From: a virus
Strand: one strand, 5' to 3'
IMG/VR virus record: IMGVR_UViG_3300029309_000139
Coordinates: 1 to 34,851 of that record
Length of the DNA: 34,851 bases
Both the position numbers and the translations under genes were made by a program. The notes under the pieces were generated by a model, which searched no databases, was not told the origin of the DNA, and saw only the letters and a program-made list of their open reading frames with translations. This document shows, piece after piece, positions 26,739-34,778 of the stretch (position 1 is its first letter; the number at the start of each line of letters is the position of its first letter).

Positions 26739-28136
26739 TTACAAGCCAGGGACCGTCAGGTTGATCTGGTCGTAGATGGGTTGCCATATCGCTGCACCAG
26801 CTGTCAGAGCTTGAGCTGCTATGGCATCGCTCTGTTTGAGCAGATCCTGATATTTATCCTGCTGTTTCGGATCTTTTTCGATCTCACGGGCTTCTGCGTA
26901 GACCTTGTGCAGATCCTCTTTGATATTGCCGATTTCCTGAGAATAGATCTGCAGCTCGCCAGTTTTGCCGTTTGGCAGCTTGACCATCACCTTGCGGTCG
27001 AAGTAACCGCCAGGCTTGGCATCCCAGCCTTCATCGACAATCTCAAAATTATCGGCGAGCTTATCAACCAGGGCCTGGGCTTCGTCAGGACGATCAACAG
27101 CGATGCCGGCGCGCACGATATCGCCCAGCTGCTCAGGCGATTTGTAGCCCTTGCGCTTGACCTTCTTCTTGGCTGTCGCGGGATCCTTGAGCCCTGGATC
27201 GACAACCTTGGGCTGGTTCTCTGGTATGACTGCAGCTTCGCCCATCTCGATGGGCCGCTCAGAAAACTCCTTGAGGAATTTCACAAGATTGGCCTGATCC
27301 TCTTGAGCACCAGTGTAGATTTTGTTCAAAAGTCGATTTGTCGGCAGCTGGTCAGCCAGGTACTGCGCGCCCTTGACGACAGATCCGCCCAGCAGCGCAC
27401 TTGTGCCAGCTGCAACGGCAGTCTGTGTAAAGTCGAGCTCGCCCTGCTGGCCAGCTCCGATCTTCACATTCTGGCGCATGACATCATCAGCAGCGCCATA
27501 CGCGGCGGCCTCAAGCGAGGCTGCCGTGCCAGCGCTTCGCTTGAGGATCTCTTTGAGCCCAGCCTTGGTTGCAGTCTTGACGCCTGTACGGCCGGCAACC
27601 CCGATTCCAAAAGTCCCAAGTCCCAGGTATGTGGATGGATCTGTCAGCACCCCTGTCCAAAAGCGACGGGTGCCAGACCAGCTGATTTGCTTTTGATCGT
27701 AGAGCTCCATCAGCTCGAACAGGGCAAAGCGCTCCATGCCGCCCTCTTCCATCTGGCTGGCCTTGTAACTAATCATGCCCATCTGCGGGAGGTTGTAGTT
27801 AAACCACCCCATAAACTCCATGCCCCACTTGGCATAATCTTCGCGGGTCTTGGGCGGCTCCTGGCCGATCATCATGCCATACTGGCGATCAGCTTTGCCC
27901 TTGCCACCAAAGGCATCGAAGACGACCTTTGCAGCCGCCTGGAACTGTGGGTCAGCGATGAGCTCGTCTTCGGTCGGCCCTGATGGCTTGCCAGGATCTT
28001 TGATGTCGTTGTCATAGACATAGTCCACGTCAATCGGCATCTCGCTATTCATAAAATGCATCTGCTCATAGAGTGACTTGCCGCGCTGCGAATGACGGGC
28101 AGCGACGAAGCGCTCTATGGGATCGTTTTCCTGCAT
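26739..28136 (-). CDS. Internal virion protein with RelA/SpoT-like domain
   Basis: A 465-residue virion-module protein. The N-terminal two thirds have helical and hydrophobic segments (WTGVLTDPSTYLGLGTFGIG; TQTAVAAGTSALLGGSVVKG) like other ejection proteins. Residues about 326-400 read KRKGYKSPEQLGDIVRAGIA, then DEAQALVDKLADNF, WDAKPGGYFDRKVMVKLPNG and GELQIYSQEI: order and key residues (K329/K332, D339, K374-G-G-Y378, E394 in ELQI) follow the (p)ppGpp synthetase fold of RelA/SpoT. The domain may be a toxin-like or regulatory enzyme delivered at infection, or an inactive relic. Virion role is inferred from the neighbours; the domain call needs a profile or structure search. Confidence 0.7.
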   Translation of the reverse strand: MQENDPIERFVAARHSQRGKSLYEQMHFMNSEMPIDVDYVYDNDIKDPGKPSGPTEDELIADPQFQAAAKVVFDAFGGKGKADRQYGMMIGQEPPKTREDYAKWGMEFMGWFNYNLPQMGMISYKASQMEEGGMERFALFELMELYDQKQISWSGTRRFWTGVLTDPSTYLGLGTFGIGVAGRTGVKTATKAGLKEILKRSAGTAASLEAAAYGAADDVMRQNVKIGAGQQGELDFTQTAVAAGTSALLGGSVVKGAQYLADQLPTNRLLNKIYTGAQEDQANLVKFLKEFSERPIEMGEAAVIPENQPKVVDPGLKDPATAKKKVKRKGYKSPEQLGDIVRAGIAVDRPDEAQALVDKLADNFEIVDEGWDAKPGGYFDRKVMVKLPNGKTGELQIYSQEIGNIKEDLHKVYAEAREIEKDPKQQDKYQDLLKQSDAIAAQALTAGAAIWQPIYDQINLTVPGL

Positions 28137-29983
28137 CAGCCGCCCCTTCCCTCTATGGCGCTCAGACGTTCATTTGTGGTGCCAGCGCCACTGTCACCAA
28201 GCCCAAGGGTGCTCAAAATTCGTTGAGAGATGCTTTGATTGTTATCGCTCTCGTTGGGGCCGCCAGCGCCCCTCTCTGCGTTGCTATCGACCTTGGGCTC
28301 CAGGCCCCGCAGTCTCTCGCGCACTGCCTCCTGGATGAGCAACAAGGTCTCAAGCTCGAGCGATTTTTGAAGCGGGGTCAGCTTTGTGCTCGCGACAACA
28401 AGTTGCCCCGCTTCGTTTAGATCTTCCTGGGACCACTCGCTGAACTTTTTTAGCTTTAGTGCATTGCCAGGATTTCTTTCTGCGATCAGATCCAGGACGG
28501 TTGAGCTTGGCGCCAGAAAGGTCAGCGACTGCGTCTTCGCATCATTAAACATCCGCATCACCATTCTAAACGCTTCCTTGGGCTCAAGCGGATCCTCTCG
28601 GCCGGTGTCATGGACGAGCTGGTGATAGGTGTCGATGGCATCAGCGCGCAGCTGACCCATGAACTGAGGATCGAACTGGGCGCCGAAGTTAACGTCACTA
28701 TCACCGATGGCGCTCCGCAGCAGCTTGTTGACCCGCTTGATCTCCATAGCGCGCGGGGTCTTGTCCATTAGGCCGTTGCTGTAGGCGTTGAGGCTTAGGA
28801 AGTCTTGCAGCTGGATATCGCCGTTGGGCCCTATATGGGTCAGCGCGTCCGCCATCAGATCATCGATGTCTTCCTGGTTTTCAGCCTGATCCAGCCTTGC
28901 GTAAAAGCCGGCCAGCGTGACCGTGTTTGTGGCAGCTGCGTCCTGGCCCAGGATGGCCTTTTCGAGCGCATTGACTTGGGTATCGGTCAGCGTCCGATTG
29001 CCCTGGTGCTCGATGACATCGAGGATGCTTGGCATGGCCGCACCTTCGACGCCTTGGCGAGACTGACGCACCTGTTGCATTAGCTGGGCGAAGTTGGTGT
29101 CCTGGGTTATCTTGAGCTCTCGAGCTGCTGCAGCGTCAACCTTGGCAGCTTCTGCGTTGGCTGCGCGCCGCAGCGATACCGCCATTGTGTTGGTGCGGTT
29201 GATGAGCTGCTCGCGCTTCTCGGGTTTCATATTTGAAAACTGCTTTGGATCCTGCAGCGTAATTAAAAAACTCTCAGCGTCCTCTGCTGAGCGCCGGATC
29301 GCTATGCCGTTGAGTATGCTTTGAGCGCCGAGAAAGTCGATGCGCTGCTCTGCGGTTTGCCTCCTGGCGGCAATGTCTGTCGCCTTGATATAGCCAGCGT
29401 CAGCCATCTCCTCGAAGATGCCGGCAACTTGGGAGCCGTCAGCTGCTATGCCACCAAAAAGCTCGACCCTTGCTGCATGAGCGTCAGCTCGGCCACCTGT
29501 TGCGATGGTGTTGATCCGTTCATCGATGCGGGTATCAAAACTCGCCATGTTCTGATCGATGCCGCGAAGGCGCGCATCTTTGAAAATGGTGACGCTCTTG
29601 TTGAGCGTGGCCGTGGCGGCACTACCCTTGAAGCGGCGCTGCACAACAGGATCCTTGATGCCGCTGGTGATGGTTGCGATGGCCGCCGTCGTCTCTTGCT
29701 CATAAAGCGTTGGGACATCTTTTGGATCTGTGTTGAGCGCCTGGAGCTCGACGTTACGAAGGGTCTCAGCCAGCTGGTTCTCTGCGCTCTTGAGCTGGCC
29801 GGCACGTTCTGCTTTGAGCGACTGTTCGTACCAGGTAGAGCCGACCTTGGCTGCAGTCTGACCAAAATTTGCCAGCGCCTGGCTTTCGGCAGCCAGGGCG
29901 CCTGGGTTGGCCCTGACGTTCAGCTGACGAGCAGAGACCTCGGTGGTCCGCTTGCCCTGCGATTGGTAGGTTGGAACCCTCAT
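28136..29983 (-). CDS. Internal virion protein (T7 gp15-like position)
   Basis: A 615-residue, almost wholly helical protein: MRVPTYQSQGKRTTEVSARQ, then LAAESQALANFGQTAAKVGS and many Ala/Glu/Gln helices, several with coiled-coil spacing (NAEAAKVDAAAARELKITQD). The short N-terminal strand followed by a long helical array fits the gp15-like ejection proteins of T7-type phages, which form a tube in the periplasm. No enzyme motif. Overlaps the preceding gene by four bases; ends one base into the next gene. Confidence 0.78.
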   Translation of the reverse strand: MRVPTYQSQGKRTTEVSARQLNVRANPGALAAESQALANFGQTAAKVGSTWYEQSLKAERAGQLKSAENQLAETLRNVELQALNTDPKDVPTLYEQETTAAIATITSGIKDPVVQRRFKGSAATATLNKSVTIFKDARLRGIDQNMASFDTRIDERINTIATGGRADAHAARVELFGGIAADGSQVAGIFEEMADAGYIKATDIAARRQTAEQRIDFLGAQSILNGIAIRRSAEDAESFLITLQDPKQFSNMKPEKREQLINRTNTMAVSLRRAANAEAAKVDAAAARELKITQDTNFAQLMQQVRQSRQGVEGAAMPSILDVIEHQGNRTLTDTQVNALEKAILGQDAAATNTVTLAGFYARLDQAENQEDIDDLMADALTHIGPNGDIQLQDFLSLNAYSNGLMDKTPRAMEIKRVNKLLRSAIGDSDVNFGAQFDPQFMGQLRADAIDTYHQLVHDTGREDPLEPKEAFRMVMRMFNDAKTQSLTFLAPSSTVLDLIAERNPGNALKLKKFSEWSQEDLNEAGQLVVASTKLTPLQKSLELETLLLIQEAVRERLRGLEPKVDSNAERGAGGPNESDNNQSISQRILSTLGLGDSGAGTTNERLSAIEGRGG

Positions 29984-30483
29984 GCCATTGCCCTGATTTG
30001 ACCGATGTTAGACGCACCGGCCAGGAGGCTGCTGCCGGCGTTGATAACCCCAGCCCGGCGAGCTGCCCGGCCATACATCTGGTTGAGCTGCGATGACATC
30101 CTGGACTGGACAGCGCTCTCTCGTGCCTGAGCAGCTCCGATGCTGGCGTTGTAGTCAGCGATGGCCAGCTCTTCCTCAGCCTCGGTCGCGTTTGCCAAGG
30201 CAACCTTGAGCGGTGTACCTGTGTCAGCCATCCAGCCATTATATCGATTGGCCTGGGCTGTAGCGTCCTGCAGCCGCTGGAAGTCGTTGCGGAACTTGAT
30301 GGCCTCGAGATCTGCTGCCAGCTGGATCTGCTCGGCTTGCTGGTCGGCAGCCTTGGCGTTGCGCTGATCGATCTGGCCGTTGAAGTTGTAAGCAGCTTGC
30401 TGTGTTTTGCCGACCTGATATTGACCATAGGCCTGGACGGCGCTGCCGGCTGCTGCTGCGAATATTGCTGTTTCAATGCCCAT
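29980..30483 (-). CDS. Internal virion protein (T7 gp14-like)
   Basis: A 167-residue protein: hydrophobic N-terminus (MGIETAIFAAAAGSAVQAYG), a long Gln/Ala helix (YNFNGQIDQRNAKAADQQAE, QIQLAADLEAIKFRNDFQRL), a NRYNGWMADTGTPLKVALAN turn and a hydrophobic C-terminus (VINAGSSLLAGASNI). Size and build match gp14-like ejection proteins that enter the outer membrane first. Start lies inside the end of the GNAT-like gene (11-base overlap). Confidence 0.82.
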   Translation of the reverse strand: MGIETAIFAAAAGSAVQAYGQYQVGKTQQAAYNFNGQIDQRNAKAADQQAEQIQLAADLEAIKFRNDFQRLQDATAQANRYNGWMADTGTPLKVALANATEAEEELAIADYNASIGAAQARESAVQSRMSSQLNQMYGRAARRAGVINAGSSLLAGASNIGQIRAMA

Positions 30484-30919
30484 CTGGGAACCACGCTACC
30501 CTATAATAATCTGAGCCTTCTGGGCCATAGCGGCGCATCAGACCTTCGTTGTGAAAGCCGAAGAACTCGGCGAAGCGAAGCGCTTGCGGCCAGTCAGCCC
30601 GACAAACGCCCTGGACGCGCCAGAGGCCGTTCTCGATAGCGCAGCGGCGCATTGCACCCCTGCAGTATTCGATGACCTTCCTGGGCTTTCTGTGGATCTC
30701 CTGGCTGCCAATGAACCAGACCTCACCAGTCCCAGGCCAAAGATCCACGATCCCGGTGCAGAAAAGCACCTGGCCCTGGTCGAAGGCCGTGTAGGCCCAA
30801 CCAGGCTGCTCGAGGCGGCCGGCATATTCCATCATGTAGCCGAGCCGCTCTGCGCCAGCGTTTAGATCGCCTTCCATCAGTCGCTCGAGGTGAGCTTTTT
30901 CGTACTCGATGGTGTTCAT
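30473..30919 (-). CDS. GNAT-fold acyltransferase-like virion-module protein
   Basis: A 148-residue protein with the strand-helix order of GNAT acetyltransferases and the closing motif FAEFFGFHNEGLMRRYGPEG, DYYRVAWF, which is the usual end of this fold. Proteins of this kind sit between tail tube B and gp14-like genes in many podoviruses, at the site of T7 gene 13. Whether it binds acetyl-CoA is unclear; the pyrophosphate loop (Q/R-x-x-G-x-G/A) is not evident around RKPRKVIEYCRG. It could modify a virion or host protein, or be a structural relic. Confidence 0.75.
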   Translation of the reverse strand: MNTIEYEKAHLERLMEGDLNAGAERLGYMMEYAGRLEQPGWAYTAFDQGQVLFCTGIVDLWPGTGEVWFIGSQEIHRKPRKVIEYCRGAMRRCAIENGLWRVQGVCRADWPQALRFAEFFGFHNEGLMRRYGPEGSDYYRVAWFPDGH

Positions 30920-33189
30920 TGATCGAAAGTAATCAGACGCGGCATGATCGAAAGAATGGTCATGGGCATCGCCTGGGACTGCCTCACGACGATGAAACCG
31001 TCAGTGTCGAAACCCCCTCGGAACTCGACCTCCTTGTCGCCCGTGAAAAGCGCTAGGGCAGAGTCCATTGCATCAGCTGAAGATCTAAACGGGATCCTGT
31101 CGAGCTCGCTGGTCGAGCTGCCGACCTCGACGCCAACCGTGCGGAACAGCCGAAGCGTGACATCATGGATACGCTTGGTCTTTGCCTGGGACGTGCCTTC
31201 TGTGCCCCCGGCATCAATCCTCATGGTCTGCAGGGTCGAGCTATAGCCGAGGCCGATGTGGACGTTGGTTGCAGAAAAGTCGAGCGATATGGACCCACTG
31301 CTCACCACCTTGTCTGGGTGCGTGGCGCCATTTGCCACGATGCGGACTGTCTGCCCCTCGAGGTGATCCAGGCCGCTGATCGTCGTTGCAGCTGACCCGC
31401 TGTAGGTTAGTCCCGAATCGACAAAGTAGGCGTCAAGGATATTGTCTCCGAAATCAAAGAAATTAAAATATTCAATATATCTCTTAGTCGCTCCACCGAT
31501 AGTCCTCTTCACAATCAGATAAGTTTGGTCTTCATCCAGAGCGCCAGGTATCGTCGCAACGCTTTCGACGTGAGCGAAGCTGTCAGATCCAAAGCTGCCG
31601 CCGATCAGGTGCTCATGCCAGGCAATCACGTTCTCTTCGCGCCTGTAGGTCATGCCGACGAACTTGCCGTTCTCCAGGACGCACCAGACGACATTGTCGG
31701 GCTCCTGCTGCAGCGCCATCGCCTTGATGCCGCTTGTCGTTATGTGCTCAGCCAGGAGCGTCATGTCCGGCGCTTGATAGCTGTCTGTGTTCAGATCGAA
31801 CACCAGCTCGCGCAGCTTGCGCCTGGCGCGCTGTACGAACAGCGTGACGTTAGCCACCTGGACCGGCTGGATGTTGGCAGAGCCATAGGTTGCCTGGCGC
31901 TTGACCACCGCGTTGGTCGGGCTAAGCGGAGCATCCTCGGAGCTCGTCACAACGAACTCGCCGCCTGACGTGCCGACTAGGAGCACCCTGCCGGCCTGGA
32001 GATAGCGGATGACGTTGACCTGGTTAGATCCCAGGGTGTAAGTCAGCGCGTCAGCTGGGCCGACGCCATCTGTGAAATCCTCGAAGCTACCACCCACCGA
32101 GAAAAATATTGTCTGCGGCTGCTCAGTTGTCGAAGCGAAAACAAGGCGCTGCTCGTAGAAGGTCACTGCAGCTGGGAAGCCGGTCGTCGCTGAAAAAGCG
32201 CCCAGAGCGAAACCGCTGTCTGCCACCAGGTCGCCCGAGATCGTTACGCTCGAGCCAGCTGCCTCGTCTGTCAGATCTGCGCTAGGCGAAAGCAGCATCG
32301 TGTCCTGGGTGATCTGGACAATGATGGCGCCGCTCTCGTTGTTGTTGCTGGTGCCGGCGCCTGAGACCGAGATCTTCATGCCGACAGCAAAGCCCTGGGT
32401 CAGGAAGTTGCCGGCGCTGTCCTGGATCCGGTCATTGTGCTCGAGCCCGGTCGCAGACGGGTCACCCTCATGGAAGCTCAGGGTTGTCGCCGTGTAGCTC
32501 GGTGCGAGCTCAGCCCGGCCGTCAGCTGTCTCCTGGACGGCAGCGGTGACAGATGTGGCCGAGCTGAAGCTGGCAACCTTGGCAAAGCCGTGGTGCAGCT
32601 TGACCAGGCGGCCGACATCTGTGCTGGCAAAGGTGCTGGCGCTTGCGGTGATGGTCACCGTGCCAGTCCTGCCATTGGCGGTCAGCGTTGTGCTGGTCAG
32701 GTTGGCGTCCTGGAACGGGCCGCGCTGAAAGTCCACAGCCGTAATCGTCCAGGCTGTGTGGCTGGTGCGCGTGATCTTTCTGGGCGCATGGTTTGGGTGG
32801 ACGATATACATCACGTCCGCAGATTGTGTGAACTTGATGTCGGCGAGCTCGGTGTGGAGGTAAGGCGTCGTCACCTCGACTGGGCTGCCGCTCGATACAA
32901 CCGTGCCGCCATCCTTGTGGATTCTGAAATACTGGTCGCCGAACTCCAGGATATAGGCTTGCTCGACATTGAACTCGAAAGGGATCAGCCGGACGTTGTG
33001 TGCGCTGTTCTTGACCTCGCGGACGAAGATCGTGCCAGGCCGCCGGCTTGCGCCGCCATGCGGGTGGACGACAAAGTTCTCGAGCGTCTTGCAGCCGTTG
33101 AAATATTTCTGGATGTCTGTGCGCCCGTCTAGGCGGGGGCTCAGCTCACCGGCTGTAAAGTTGCTGAAGCTCGGGGATGCCTTGGCCAT
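30916..33189 (-). CDS. Tail tubular protein B (gp12-like nozzle)
   Basis: A 757-residue protein, the tail nozzle. The N-terminus SPSFSNFTAGELSPRLDGRT, DIQKYFNGCKTLENFVVHPH, GGASRRPGTIFV is the hallmark of this family, followed by FEFNVEQAYILEFGDQYFRI. A repeated middle with small beta domains and the conserved TFYEQRLVFASTTEQPQTIF and FFSVGGSFEDF follow, as in the family. Length typical. Stop of the preceding gp11-like gene coincides with the start; four-base overlap with the next gene. Confidence 0.92.
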   Translation of the reverse strand: MAKASPSFSNFTAGELSPRLDGRTDIQKYFNGCKTLENFVVHPHGGASRRPGTIFVREVKNSAHNVRLIPFEFNVEQAYILEFGDQYFRIHKDGGTVVSSGSPVEVTTPYLHTELADIKFTQSADVMYIVHPNHAPRKITRTSHTAWTITAVDFQRGPFQDANLTSTTLTANGRTGTVTITASASTFASTDVGRLVKLHHGFAKVASFSSATSVTAAVQETADGRAELAPSYTATTLSFHEGDPSATGLEHNDRIQDSAGNFLTQGFAVGMKISVSGAGTSNNNESGAIIVQITQDTMLLSPSADLTDEAAGSSVTISGDLVADSGFALGAFSATTGFPAAVTFYEQRLVFASTTEQPQTIFFSVGGSFEDFTDGVGPADALTYTLGSNQVNVIRYLQAGRVLLVGTSGGEFVVTSSEDAPLSPTNAVVKRQATYGSANIQPVQVANVTLFVQRARRKLRELVFDLNTDSYQAPDMTLLAEHITTSGIKAMALQQEPDNVVWCVLENGKFVGMTYRREENVIAWHEHLIGGSFGSDSFAHVESVATIPGALDEDQTYLIVKRTIGGATKRYIEYFNFFDFGDNILDAYFVDSGLTYSGSAATTISGLDHLEGQTVRIVANGATHPDKVVSSGSISLDFSATNVHIGLGYSSTLQTMRIDAGGTEGTSQAKTKRIHDVTLRLFRTVGVEVGSSTSELDRIPFRSSADAMDSALALFTGDKEVEFRGGFDTDGFIVVRQSQAMPMTILSIMPRLITFDQ

Positions 33190-33779
33190 CAGAGCCTCGA
33201 ATTGATAAAGGTATCAGCCGAGAAGTTTTGCGAGATGCTGGTGTCCGAGGTGTTGATCTGGTTGTCCTCGGTCGCATCCACGAAGCGAGCCTCCTTGAGT
33301 TTCTCCTGGTAGAACACATTCATATTCGCGCCCAGGGTGGCGCTGCCGACCAGGGGGTAAGCCAGGTCAGCTGCCAGGGCGGCTGCTATGGTCTCGATCA
33401 GCAGCGTGTCATAAGCATTGGGATCTGTGATCCGGCCGACATACTTGAGCTTGATCGTGCTCTCGTCTGTCAGGATCTTGCGGCCCTCAACGCGGAAGAT
33501 GATGTCGGGATCATCGAGGCTGAGGACGCGCAGACAAAATGGATCTGTCGGCAATGAAAACTGTTTTGCGAACTCGAAAGCCGGCGTGGCTGTATCTGGC
33601 GCCAGGGTAGTGCGCTGGATCAGGCTGTTCCAGGGGTGAGCTCGAAACACATAGTCGCGGATGAAGTCATAACGCTGGTTGCAGATCCGCGCAGCCTTGC
33701 TGTCTTCAGTCAGGCTGATGATGTTCGACGCACCGATCTGGTTCAGCGCTGAGTTACAGATATCGACGACTGATGCCAT
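33189..33779 (-). CDS. Tail tubular protein A (gp11-like)
   Basis: A 196-residue adaptor that joins portal and nozzle. MASVVDICNSALNQIGASNI, DSKAARICNQRYDFIRDYVF and RAHPWNSLIQRTTLAP are the N-terminal signature of the gp11 family. The middle holds FSLPTDPFCLRVLSLDD and the end a helix (AAALAADLAYPLVGSATLGA). First gene after a terminator (33822-33792), so tail genes may be made at lower level than head genes. Confidence 0.92.
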   Translation of the reverse strand: MASVVDICNSALNQIGASNIISLTEDSKAARICNQRYDFIRDYVFRAHPWNSLIQRTTLAPDTATPAFEFAKQFSLPTDPFCLRVLSLDDPDIIFRVEGRKILTDESTIKLKYVGRITDPNAYDTLLIETIAAALAADLAYPLVGSATLGANMNVFYQEKLKEARFVDATEDNQINTSDTSISQNFSADTFINSRL

Positions 33780-33791
33780 TCCAAGCCCCTA

Positions 33792-33822
33792 TGAAAGAAG
33801 GGGGCAGCCTGAGCTGCCCCCT
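33792..33822 (-). terminator. Rho-independent terminator between head and tail genes
   Basis: Minus strand: AGGGGGCAGC - TCAG - GCTGCCCCCT (9-10 bp, very GC-rich) followed by TCTTTCAT. It is in the 48-base gap between the decoration-like gene and tail tube A. Because the late operon has no obvious second promoter here, it is probably partial or bypassed by antitermination, favouring capsid over tail proteins. Confidence 0.8.
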
Positions 33823-33827
33823 CGTCG

Positions 33828-34292
33828 TTAGCTGATGACGTAGAGCATCGTCACGGCGATGGAGCCGGTGCCAGCGGCTCCGCCCATAGTGACCGTGACG
33901 GTCTTGCCATTCTCGTCAGCATCGACCTCCTCGCCATTCAGCAGCGCGAGCGTGGCAGCAATGTCCACGATCTGTGCTGATGTTGAGGCTGCTGCTGCCT
34001 TATAGGCTGCGGCAGATGCAGACACAGCCGTGCCGGCTGCGTTTGTGTGAGCCGCAAAACCCACAGACAGAGTTGTCGATGAACCCAACGCATCGTGAGC
34101 CAGCTGGCCCTGGAGGATGCGAGCGCCATCAGGCAGAGTGAACATTTCGATCACGTCGCCAGATGCCAGGCTCGAAGCCTCGTAGGTGCCGTGCGCCACG
34201 CGGACTTCACCGCCCAGCTCGTTGGCTTTCACGAAATCAGAAGGGTCGTCTTGAGTCAGCGTGGTTTGCTGAGTGCTATATACAGTAGCCAT
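33828..34292 (-). CDS. Capsid-associated (decoration-like) protein
   Basis: A 154-residue protein directly after the capsid gene. MATVYSTQQTTLTQDDPSDF, VKANELGGEVRVAHGTYEAS, SGDVIEMFTLPDGARILQGQ; the rest is Ala/Thr/Ser-rich beta sequence ending VTVTMGGAAGTGSIAVTMLY. The phrase GDVIxMFxLPxGARI is common in small head proteins after the coat gene in podoviruses. Probably on the outside of the head; no direct proof. Ends just before a strong terminator. Confidence 0.7.
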   Translation of the reverse strand: MATVYSTQQTTLTQDDPSDFVKANELGGEVRVAHGTYEASSLASGDVIEMFTLPDGARILQGQLAHDALGSSTTLSVGFAAHTNAAGTAVSASAAAYKAAAASTSAQIVDIAATLALLNGEEVDADENGKTVTVTMGGAAGTGSIAVTMLYVIS

Positions 34293-34306
34293 TTCTCATG
34301 CCCTCC

Positions 34307-34574
34307 CTATGCGCTCTCGTCACAATCGATTTGCACGACCTTAGCTTCTTCCATCCGGGTCGCACCGAAGGTGGCGCAGTAGTAGACCTGGGTGGAGTAG
34401 CTCTTGTCGGAGCGCTCATCGATGCGTGACATGACATCCTTACCGACAGCCAGCTTGATGCCGTCCTCGGCCCATGCGAAGCATGTGCGGATGTTGCCTG
34501 ATTTACCGAGGCGTGTGCTCATGTGGAACTGGAATCCCATGAACGTGTTGACCTCACCTTGTACAAGCGCCTTT
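34307..34574 (-). CDS. Major capsid protein, exon 2
   Basis: C-terminal part of the coat protein after the intron. The exon starts with AAAGGCGCTT; joined to the GT left by exon 1 it reads V-K-A-L-V-Q-G-E-V-N-T-F-M-G-F-Q, giving the conserved phrase DFNTVKALVQGEVNTFMGF. The rest (TRLGKSGNIRTCFAWAEDGI, KLAVGKDVMSRIDERSDKSY, STQVYYCATFGATRMEEAKV) is the usual coat-protein end in this group. Stop TAG at 34309-34307. An apparent ATG at 34582 is inside the intron and is not the real start. Confidence 0.9.
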
Positions 34575-34778
34575 CGTACCACTTCGGCTTTCGCCGCCAG
34601 CTTGCGCTGTTCGTGGTCTGGACTTTCTCTTGACCGTCGCCCTTGGCGTTACGGCCCTGCCCGTCAAGTCTCTACACCTTCCCATTTCTGGGCTTGGCTC
34701 GGGATCAGCATTTCAAAGCCTTCCCCGAATTTGAGCAGTTTTCATCTGACCGTTTCCGATCAGATAGGCAAAGTGTTT
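34575..34778 (-). ncRNA. Group I self-splicing intron in the major capsid gene
   Basis: A 204-nt intron with every helix of a small group I ribozyme. P1: exon GGU plus AAA (34781-34776) pairs with UUUGCC (34772-34767), with the U-G pair at the 5' splice site. P2: 9 bp closed by GAAA (34765-34744). P3: CUGCUC / GGGCAG (34738-34733, 34662-34657). P4: UCGGG / CCCGA (34728-34724, 34703-34699). P6a: CCCA-GAAA-UGGG. P7: GACUU / AAGUC (34670-34666, 34625-34621). P8: GCCGU...ACGGU. P9 with GCAA and GAAA loops. The last base is G (34575). P/Q elements ATTCGGGGAA and GATCCCGAGCCAAGCC match the conserved core. No endonuclease gene. Unspliced, translation stops six codons in; spliced, the capsid frame is exact. 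Closest type by eye is the small IC3-like class of bacterial tRNA introns. Confidence 0.94.

Noticed and set aside
26781-27983. 400-residue plus-strand frame opposite the ejection protein
   Set aside because: Mirror frame of the minus-strand gene, with Leu/Ala/His-rich shadow composition and no promoter.
34307-34582. A separate 91-residue gene starting at ATG 34582
   Set aside because: The first residues come from the 3' end of the group I intron; the true protein is exon 2 of the coat gene, joined at 34574 to exon 1.
34575-34778. Intein or sequencing error as cause of the broken coat gene
   Set aside because: The insertion has stop codons six codons in and is far too short for an intein, and a complete group I core with exact frame restoration cannot come from random error.
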